Shown here piece after piece: positions 56,850 through 64,000 of a stretch of 64,000 bases of DNA; positions within the stretch are counted from its first letter, which is position 1; every line of letters starts with the position of its first letter. This stretch comes from Kingdonia uniflora (taxonomy: Eukaryota; Streptophyta; Magnoliopsida; Ranunculales; Circaeasteraceae): positions 310,001-374,000 of the forward strand of contig JACGCM010000428.1 of the NCBI GenBank assembly GCA_014058105.1, read 5' to 3'. The position numbers and the translations under genes were made by a program. The notes beneath the pieces are model-generated. The model saw nothing but the letters and a program-made list of their open reading frames with translations, was not told the origin of the DNA and made no database searches.

Positions 56850-57414
56850 ACCTATCACTCGACCTAACTTTAATTCGAACTACCTCCATATCAGACTCTC
56901 GCATTTCATGCGTGATGTGAATAGTCAGTATTGGCACCTAGACCACGAACTGGTAAAGAACGTGGATCGAACACAACAGAAGAACATGAAAGTCAAAGAC
57001 ACCTGTCTCTTATGAACTATATAGTTATCAGTCAACCATCACTTACCTCATTATTCGAAGAACGTGCTTCAACACGATAACGAGTTACGGGTAAGGTCTA
57101 TATAAAGAAAAAGTTCTAGAAGAGACAAGGCCAAGAAAAACTAGATTTTCTATACTCTAACACAAAATTTCTTATTTACAAGTTCAAGTATTTCTTGTTT
57201 AAGAGATCACTTGTAATAAGATATCAGCCTCAAGCAATAAAATTTATTGTTACTAAAACCCTCAACTGGAGGTCGTGGTTTTTTTACCTATTCAAAGGTT
57301 TTTCACGCTAAATCACCTGTGTTATTTCTTACTTTATACTAGTTTTTGTCATAAGTATATTTAGTGTAAGAGCTAACTCTCGGCTATTTCAAGCTATAGA
57401 ATTATGCCATTAAA
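56850..57414 (+). repeat. Left LTR of Tat-A
   Basis: It shares ACCTCCATATCAG, CACCTGTCTCT, a TATA motif GGTCTATATAAAG (near 57096), CAGCCTCAAGCAATAAAA and TTATGCCATTA with the LTR at 62565-63140. The first bases are uncertain because no clear TG start remains next to the LINE-E fragment. Confidence 0.8.
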
Positions 57415-57432
57415 TTTGGCGCCATCTATGGG
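57415..57432 (+). other. Primer-binding site of Tat-A, first copy
   Basis: TTTGGCGCCATCTATGGG follows the LTR. The corresponding site of the second copy (63141-63158) reads TTTGGCACCGTCTGTGGG. Both are variants of the TTTGGCGCCGTCTGTGGG site common to plant Tat-type elements. Confidence 0.8.
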
Positions 57433-57492
57433 AAAGAAGACATTTCCACGATATCCTAAAGTATATATTCATTCTACTATCAATCTTCAATC

Positions 57493-59100
57493 ATGGTCAC
57501 TTCCAGACAACTAACAACTAGAATCTAGCTCTATCTTTCAGTTGAGCCGGAATAACTTACAGAACTACGGGCGAATCTCCACGCCGAAACAGAGAAGCGT
57601 AAAGAGCTCGAACGCCAGTTAACTCTTGACCAAGAGCTCTGCGAGAAGGAAATCGAAGCTGACCTACAATCTCGTTTGATAGCATTCAAGTGACATGAAG
57701 ACCAAGTGATAACCATGCAAACTGTATTACAAGATTTGCAGGACACTCAACATGCTCCCCAAACTAGAGATCGTGATTAAATCCTAGAGTACTCCCAAAT
57801 TTTTGCATGAGAAAGGTTAGGACCTCGAGGGGCTACCAGTAAAGCCATTTCTAAAAATATTCTGCATGAACCTCAACCTTTCATTCATTTAGGCGGAAAA
57901 GTTTAGTCTGATATCAGTAGAGTTCTCCAACCTTCTAAACGTCAAGAGGAAGAATAACGACCTCAACCTCCGATTCCAGGATGTGGTCGCTTAAGTGAGG
58001 GCACTAGCGCCCATATTCCTCAGCCACCTCGCCAGGCCACTCAGGCCACATGTCAGTACGTCACACAAGAGCATATGGATCAACAAATCAAGGAGTTAAT
58101 TGAAGCTCAAACTCTAGGAAATAAAGATAATCTTACCAAGTTGTAAGGAAGTCTGATTGCCAAAGAGTTGTTCGATAGGGAAGTACCGAAAGGTTTCCAT
58201 ACTCCGAAGATGCCTAAATATAAGGGTACTGATCCAAATGGGCACATTCAACAGTACCGTGATTCATTGGGATTGTACTCCAATCTCAACCACATTCTCT
58301 ACCGCTTGTTCGCAACAAGTTTACATGGAGAACCACTCCGGTGGTTAAATAATTTATTTGAAGATTCCATCCTCACATTCGATAAGCTACAAAAGTAATT
58401 CATCAAGACATATGCTCATAACAAAAACAAGGTAGAGAAATTATTTTCCCTTATCAGTATTAAACAATCACAATGGGAGAAGCTTGAGGCATTTGCAAAG
58501 AAGTTTTTAAAGCCACGTGAAAAGTAGATAATCTTGATTAAAAAATAGTTGTTACTGCTTTTACCAGCGCGCTCCAGCTCGACTGCAAGGCCAAAGAGCA
58601 CCTCTTCCAAAACAAACCCACGACCTTGGAAGATATAATTACCAAGGTCAATGGGTTTGTCGACCTGGAAAGGATGATGTCCAAAAGGCATAAATCTACT
58701 AAATCTGTCCTAACCACTGAATGTTCACCTATAAAAAAAAACAATGAACCGAAGGAAAATCAAGGTGATCAAAAGCATTCCAAGGCCAACACTGGCATAC
58801 CTCAGAAAGGCTGCACATTACTCAAGCCGGTCCTCCCCAAGATGAATGTCTGAATCTTTATAATTTTTCTAATTCTATCAAAGGATAAGCTATACTGTCT
58901 ATCTCAATCATTGGAACCAATCGAAGGCCGCCCATACTGCATCCATCACAAGGAAACTCATCATGTTACTAATAGCTACAATGCTCAACAGAGGTTGCTG
59001 GTATTCATTTTCAAGGATGAACAAATGTACAAATATATTATCGACCTGGAATCCTGTAAGGATGGCAGCTATCAGAAGCAGCTCGATGAATTCTAAGTCG
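57493..59100 (+). pseudogene. Tat-A gag
   Basis: The probable start is the ATG at 57493. The N-terminal part is a charged coiled-coil stretch (ETEKRKELERQLTL, EIEADLQSRL). A Pro/Gln-rich linker follows, then QEHMDQQIKELIEAQTLG. The capsid core starts at PKGFHTPKMPKYKGTDPNGH (58190-58250) and runs through ATSLHGEPLRWLNNL to the FAKKFLK motif. A possible remnant of the Tat zinc-binding motif is PYCIHHKETHHVTNSY (58930-58980). At least ten stops interrupt the frame. Confidence 0.8.
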
Positions 59101-59329
59101 AAGATCAAGCTAAGGAGAAATATCTGTACCATATGTACAATAGCAACATGATCGAGATTTATCAGATCAACAACTCATACAGATTCAAGCGTAAGAAACT
59201 ATCAAAATTTTGCGATCTCACACTTCAAGATAAAGAAGCCAAGCTTTTACCTGAGTCGAGCAATCGCCGTCTTGGATTTCATTCAAAGATTACGACATTA
59301 GTCATGTAAAATTTCCACATCATGATCCA

Positions 59330-59765
59330 TTAATCATAATGCTCAAGATGAAGAAGTTTGTCGTGCAAATAATGATGATCGATACTAAAAGCGGTATTGA
59401 GATTCTCTTTCAAATTACAATCGACCTGATAGGATTGGCCAATCAAGTCATTCCGAGCGACACTGATATCAGTAGATTTAATGGTTCCAAAGAAGAATGA
59501 GTAGGCAAGATCATCTTACCTATCACCGCTGGACCTGCCACAATCAACGTCATCTTCTACTTCATCAATGCAAAATTTTGTTATCTCAAGATTATGGGCC
59601 GCTGTTGGATTCATAGCATGGAAGCGATTACTTCCGTTTATAATCAAGTACTTCGCTTCAAGCATAATGATGGCATCTATGAAATCAAAGGCAGTCAAAA
59701 TCTTTCCAGGGCTTACGAGAACACCATCTCTGCCATTCTAGATACATCAGACAGATACGCAGCGT
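59330..59765 (+). pseudogene. Tat-A aspartic protease
   Basis: The segment reads MMIDTKSGIEILFQ, so the catalytic DTG/DSG triad is DTK. It continues with GLANQVIP, KIILPITAGPATINVIFYFI and the terminal MGRCWIHSMEAI, which corresponds to the usual LGRPWLH motif. A TGA at 59499 interrupts it. The C-terminal part of this region appears again at 63925-64000 in the second copy. Confidence 0.75.
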
Positions 59766-60800
59766 AACAATTATAGAAAGCGGGTCACATCGATGATCAT
59801 CCATTAATAAAAGAACCTACAAAATACATTGACATTGATAGACCTAGCAATGGTACTTTTATCGGTACCAAGCTGGTCCAGAATGATAAGGATGCTCTCA
59901 TTCAATTCTTACGAATGATTTGAGACATCTTTACGTAGACTTTCGATGAGATGCCTGGGGTTGATCCGACCAAAGCATGTCACATATTGGCCATCAACAT
60001 TAACGCCACGATGGTCAAACAGAAGCAGTAACTTCGAGATAAAGTCAATATTGAGATCGAGAAATTGATCAAAGTGAGGCTCATTCGAGAAGCCAAGTAT
60101 CCAGATTGGCTATCTAACATCGTCGCTGTTCCAAAGAAGAATTGAAAGGTCCAAGTTTGTGCATATTTCACCGATCTAAACAAACACACTCCAAAAGATA
60201 ACTTCCCTCTTCCCTCTTCCCATCATCCATTAAATTTTAAATTCCATGGCAGGTCATAAAATCCAATTTATGAGGGATGCTACTTTTGGATATAATCAAA
60301 TTTCTCTCTTGGAAAAAGATCAAGAAAAGACCACTTTCTTCACTAAAAGATGACTTTTCTACTACAAAGTCATACCATTCAGACTAAAGAATGCATGCGC
60401 GACTTATCAATGGTTAATGACGACTATGTTTAAAGCATAATTTGGGAAAATCATTGAAGTCTACATCGATGATCTCTTGTGCAAAAGCATCCAGTCAAAC
60501 AACCATATCACAGATCTCACTTCAATATTCAACATTCAATAATTTTATAGGATGTGACTCAATCCCGATAAGTGTAAATTCGGAGTACATTCATGACGAT
60601 TCCTCGGCCATCTCATCTGCAAGAAGGGGATTGAGGCCAATCCAGATCAAATTCGAGTTCACCTCAATATGCCATCTCCAAAAGCAACAAAGGATATACA
60701 AAAACTTATAGGCAAGATCGCTGCTATCAACCGATTCATTTCAAAATCCTCATATCGTTGTCATTGGATGTTCCTACTACTCTGAGGTTATACCCAACGA
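59766..60800 (+). pseudogene. Tat-A reverse transcriptase
   Basis: The pattern VRLIREAKYPDWLSNIVAVP, CAYFTDLNKHTPKDNFPLP and the catalytic EVYIDDLLCKS (YIDD, near 60460) match the Tat-type RT. Downstream, NPDKCKFGV, then GIEANPDQIR and KLIGKIAAINRFISK complete the thumb. Stops occur at 60028-60030 and near 60145, among others, and small indels shift the frame around 60230 and 60490. Confidence 0.85.
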
Positions 60801-61830
60801 GAAAATGTTTAGCCCAATGAAGAGATCTAATGAACATCAGAATGCGAGACAACTTTTCAGGAAATCAAAACCTATTTGGGGAAGTCTCCCATCATGAGCA
60901 CCCTAGTAGATAAGGAGGAAGTGTCATCTACCTGGCAGTTACAGACACTTTTATCAGCTTGGTTCTCATTCAACTTGAGGAGAAGATCAAAAAGCCAGTC
61001 TATTTTATCAGTAAAACCCTCACTCTCGTGAAAACAAAGTATTCTAAAATTGAGAGACTCCTCTAACTCTTGTTTATACTTCACAAAAACTTAACCACTA
61101 CTTTCAAGCTCATTTAGTCAAAGTTATGATAAACTACCCACTCTAGGAAGTTTTGTTCAAAAAAGAATAATCTTGAAGAGTGCAACAATAGTCAGTCAGT
61201 TTGGGAGAACATGATATCAAGTTTGAACAATAACAATAGTCAGTCAGTTCGAACATGATAGTCAGTCAGTCAGGCCGTTGTTAATTTTCTTATGGATTTT
61301 CCAGTAGAAGATCCTGATTGGGAGGAGCACGATCCTGACCTTACAGAAGAAATTACAGAAGATCCACCCACCAAAGCATTTGACGAGCGAGCTGAATGGT
61401 ATACAAGGAAAGAGTAGAGACTTCTTACAGATGGTTCAGCAAGAACCGCAGGGTTAGGAATTGGAATTCTATTGATTACCCCTTCCAACTACAGAATCGA
61501 GAAATCAATCTGTTCAAATTTTGAAGCCTCCAGCAATGTAACAGAATACGAAGCTCTAATTCATAAACTTGAACTCTCTCTTGAGCTTGGCATCCCAGAG
61601 CTCTCAGTCTACATCGATTCTCTACTCATTATCCACCATTACTCTGAGTAATACAAGAAGAATGGTAAGATGATCGTGTATGCAACCCTCGTTGTCGACA
61701 GGATGAGCAGATTTGTGCAAGCAACTCTCGACTATCTACCTCGAGTTGAAAACTGACATGCCGATTCCTTGGCTTACCTAGCCGGGGTCATGGGTACAAA
61801 AGTAAGATATCTACAGATCAAAGTGATATC
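60801..61830 (+). pseudogene. Tat-A dual RNase H (ordinary plus extra RNase H)
   Basis: A first, decayed RNase H lies at 60840-61120: FQEIKTYLGKSPIMS, then AVTDTFISLVLI and KKPVYFISKTL. A second RNase H lies at about 61420-61790 and keeps all four acidic motifs: LTDGSARTAG (D), VTEYEALIHKLEL (E), VYIDSLLI (D) and HADSLAYLAG (D). The second domain is characteristic of Tat-lineage elements, which carry an additional archaeal-like RNase H. The A/G-rich spacer between them contains a short duplicated TAGTCAGTCAG phrase. Confidence 0.8.
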
Positions 61831-61989
61831 AACCCCTGGCATTGATCTCCATTCTATATGCATTATCAATACTGGGGGCGATAAAGAGGAGGATGATGAT
61901 TGGCAAAAACCCTTCATTGCCTATCTTGGCCCCGATAGCAAATGAAAAGGCCCCCTCCCAACAGATCTAAAAGAACACCGATAGTTGAT

Positions 61990-62564
61990 CAAGAACTCGA
62001 AGCATTACACAGTTTGAAAATGTCTTTTATATTGCCGTTTACTTACGGGGCCTTATCTCAAGTACCTCTCCAGGAAAAAAGCAGATGGTATGCTCATAGA
62101 TTTACATGAAGGAATGTGCGGCTCCCATGCTCCAGGTCGATCACTCGCTAACAGAGTAATTACACATGGAGTATTATGGCCAGGCATGTGCAAGCAAGTA
62201 GAAAAGTTCTAACGCAAGTGTGTTATATGCCAACGAAATGGACACGTGATCTACGTCCCTATGCTCGAGCTACATACAAGTAAGGTATTCAGGCCATTCA
62301 AGCGGTGGGCGCTCAATCTCGTTGGAGAATTTCCTAATACTCTAGGTAACCGATGATACCTACTCGTAGCAGTAGATCATTTTACAAAATGGGTGCAAAC
62401 AGTTCTACTCTATCAAATAAGAGAAGAAGAGGTCATCTTTTTTATCTGGGAACACATCATCACACGGTTTGGATGCCCCTACCTAATTCGGATCGATAAT
62501 GGGCCACAGTTCATTGGTAAGAAAGTTGTAGCTCTAAAGGCTTATCCTTCGATCTCACCTAAAA
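61990..62564 (+). pseudogene. Tat-A integrase, truncated
   Basis: Traces of the N-terminal zinc-binding region (KKQMVCS to CQRNGHV in mixed frames, 62060-62240) precede the core. The core reads WALNLVGEF, then VDHFTKWV, then ITRFGCPYLIRIDNGPQFIG with the second catalytic D. The glutamate-containing part and the C-terminus are missing, because an LTR begins about 45 bp later. Confidence 0.75.
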
Positions 62565-63140
62565 TCGAGTTGTCCCCAGTTTGAAATACCTCCATATCAG
62601 GCTCACGCATCCTCTACATGACTTTTCGGTCAAACATTGCCACATATACCGCGAACTGATAATAAACGTGGGTCGAGCTTAAACCAAAAAACTTGAACAA
62701 GTCAAAACCACCTGTCTCTCACGAACTCAACAGTTACTCAGTCAATAACCACTAACCACATTGTTTGGAGAACATGCTCTAGCACGATGAAGAGCTGCGG
62801 AAGGGGCCTATATAAAGGAAAAGTTTTAGAAGGGACAGGGACCAAAAAATATATGAAAAATCACGAAGAAGACTATATCTTCTAAGATTCTCAAACACTC
62901 AAAACTTCTTATTTACAAAATTAAATATTTCTAAGTCTAGAGATAACTTGTAATAAGATACCGTCAGCCTCAAGCAATAAAAGACTATTACAAAGCTCTC
63001 AGTACGGGTCATGGTTTTTTAGCCTATTCATAGGTTTTCCATGCTAAATACCTATATTATTTCCTGTTTACTAGATTATAAGTCACAGGTACATTGGTGT
63101 AAGGACTAATTCCAGGGTAAGGACTAATTATGCCATTATA
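62565..63140 (+). repeat. Central LTR shared between two Tat internal regions
   Basis: It aligns with 56850-57414, including the TATA motif GCCTATATAAAGG near 62807. A short duplication TAAGGACTAATT appears twice near its 3' end (63101 and 63119). It is followed at once by a primer-binding site, so it acts as a 5' LTR for the copy on its right, and it also sits at the broken 3' end of the copy on its left. Confidence 0.8.
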
Positions 63141-64000
63141 TTTGGCACCGTCTGTGGGAAAAAAATTATTTCTACGGTATCCTAAGACATTCAATCACGT
63201 TACTTCAACATTTCAATCATGGTCACATCCAGGCGTCCAACTTCTAGAGTCTAGCTCGATCTCCCAATTGAGCCAAAGCAACTTTTAGAGCTCTGAGAAA
63301 ATCTCAACACTGAAATAGAGAAGCGCAATGAGCTCAAACAACAATTAACTCACGATCGAGAGCTCCGTGAGAAATAGCTCGACGCCAAACGACAAGTTCG
63401 TTTGACAGCGCTTAAACGACACGAAGATCAAATGAATACAATGCAAACTACCTTGCAAGCTCTGTAGAACATTTAGCAGGCTCTTTCACTACGAGATCGT
63501 GATCAGGTGTTTGAAACCTCCTGGATTTCTGTGCGGGAAAGATTGGAACTCAAGGAGCCACACACAAGGCTATTTCCAGACCTATTCAGAATGAACCACA
63601 ACCTTCCATTCATTTGGGAGGGGAGATTCAATCTGAAATTAGTCAAGGTCACCGATGTTCCATCCGTCAAGAAGAAGAACAGAAACCTCCGCCTCAAGTT
63701 CCAGTGCGAGATCGTTTGAGTGAAGGTACTGATGCTCATAATCTGAAACCTCCACGTCAAGCCGCTCAATCGATTCGTTACTACGTCATACAAGAACATA
63801 TGGACCTGCGGATTAAGGAGTTGATCGAAGCACAAGTTTTGGGCACAACCGACGGCCATTCCAAGATACAGGGAAGTCCGTTTGCCAAAGAACTATGCGT
63901 GGACCAGGCCTCACTTTCTAATGATTCTAAAGAAGAGTAAGTAAGGAAGATCACCTTACATATTATCGTTGGACCAGCCACCATCGACGTCATCTTCTAT
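63141..64000 (+). pseudogene. Second Tat internal region with gag-protease deletion, runs off the window
   Basis: The gag start (ATG 63219) and coiled coil parallel 57493 onward. The frame 63614-63940 gives PPRQAAQSIRYYVIQEHMDL, then KELIEAQVLG and SPFAKEL, matching 57990-58175. Then, within about 50 bases, the sequence becomes DSKEE and ITLHIIVGPATIDVIFY, which matches protease sequence at 59490-59560. About 1.3 kb covering the gag core and the start of protease is therefore missing in this copy. Confidence 0.8.

Larger units (their letters stand above)
56850..63140 (+). mobile_element. Tat-like Ty3/Gypsy element (Tat-A) flanked by two LTRs
   Basis: An LTR at about 56850-57414, a TGGCGCC-type primer-binding site, gag, protease, RT, a first RNase H, a second RNase H and the start of integrase are followed directly by another LTR (about 62565-63140). 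Integrase breaks off after IRIDNGPQFIGKK, so the 3' part of the element is missing before the right LTR. That LTR is itself followed by a second internal region. Nearly every codon block is interrupted by stops. Confidence 0.82.

Noticed and set aside
54222..56850. Twin-primed single LINE insertion as the full explanation of the inverted LINE pieces
   Set aside because: The geometry fits, but the RT motifs on the two sides differ and no target-site duplication links the ends, so two independent insertions are at least as likely.

Overview
This is nuclear DNA from a flowering plant and reads as a gene-poor, repeat-rich block. I found no host protein-coding gene, tRNA or rRNA that I can defend. 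Almost every recognisable protein motif belongs to a retrotransposon family typical of angiosperms: Athila-like and Tat-like Ty3/Gypsy elements, Ty1/Copia elements, L1-type LINEs with a C-terminal RNase H, and a CACTA DNA transposon. Nearly all coding regions carry stops and frameshifts. The species is not identifiable from the sequence alone.

Left third (1-18940). After a degenerate tandem repeat (1-600) comes a 5'-truncated LINE (LINE-A). A 9.6-kb Athila-like element (961-10573, two 508-bp LTRs, perfect 5-bp duplication ATGGT) has split LINE-A inside its ORF2 zinc-ribbon region. The same LINE-A carries a second, full-length LINE (LINE-B, 11755-18867) in its 3' untranslated region, framed by a perfect 16-bp target-site duplication. 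The last 57 bases of LINE-A and its poly(A) follow at 18884-18940.

Centre (18941-45961). A compact 2.3-kb non-autonomous LTR element (19222-21539, TSD TTTTG) is followed by a Helitron-like 3' terminus near 22677, a decayed minus-strand Copia RT/RNase H piece, and a minus-strand Athila-like gag/protease with its 1.76-kb 5' LTR (to 29781). A second LTR of that family lies in the opposite orientation from 30874. It is interrupted at 31941 by a 12.2-kb insertion and resumes at 44178. The insertion is a large LTR element with no detectable gag or pol, built largely from several tandem-repeat families. A 6.5-kb CACTA transposon (35806-42302) has landed in one of those repeat arrays. The CACTA contains LINE debris and a series of exon-like blocks.

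Right third (45962-64000). A minus-strand Copia element (45962-53251, perfect TSD AATAC) has an unusually long leader crowded with ACGTG motifs and sits inside older Copia-like leader sequence. A minus-strand relative of LINE-B (about 54222-56570) meets a plus-strand fragment of another LINE head-to-head. The window ends in a Tat-like Gypsy array arranged LTR-internal-LTR-internal. The second internal copy lacks about 1.3 kb joining gag to protease and runs off the window.

The genes do not form a host pathway. The coherent story is a layered insertion history that can be ordered from target-site duplications, primer-binding sites, polypurine tracts and interrupted reading frames. All domain calls were made by eye from translated sequence. 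No database search or alignment program was run.
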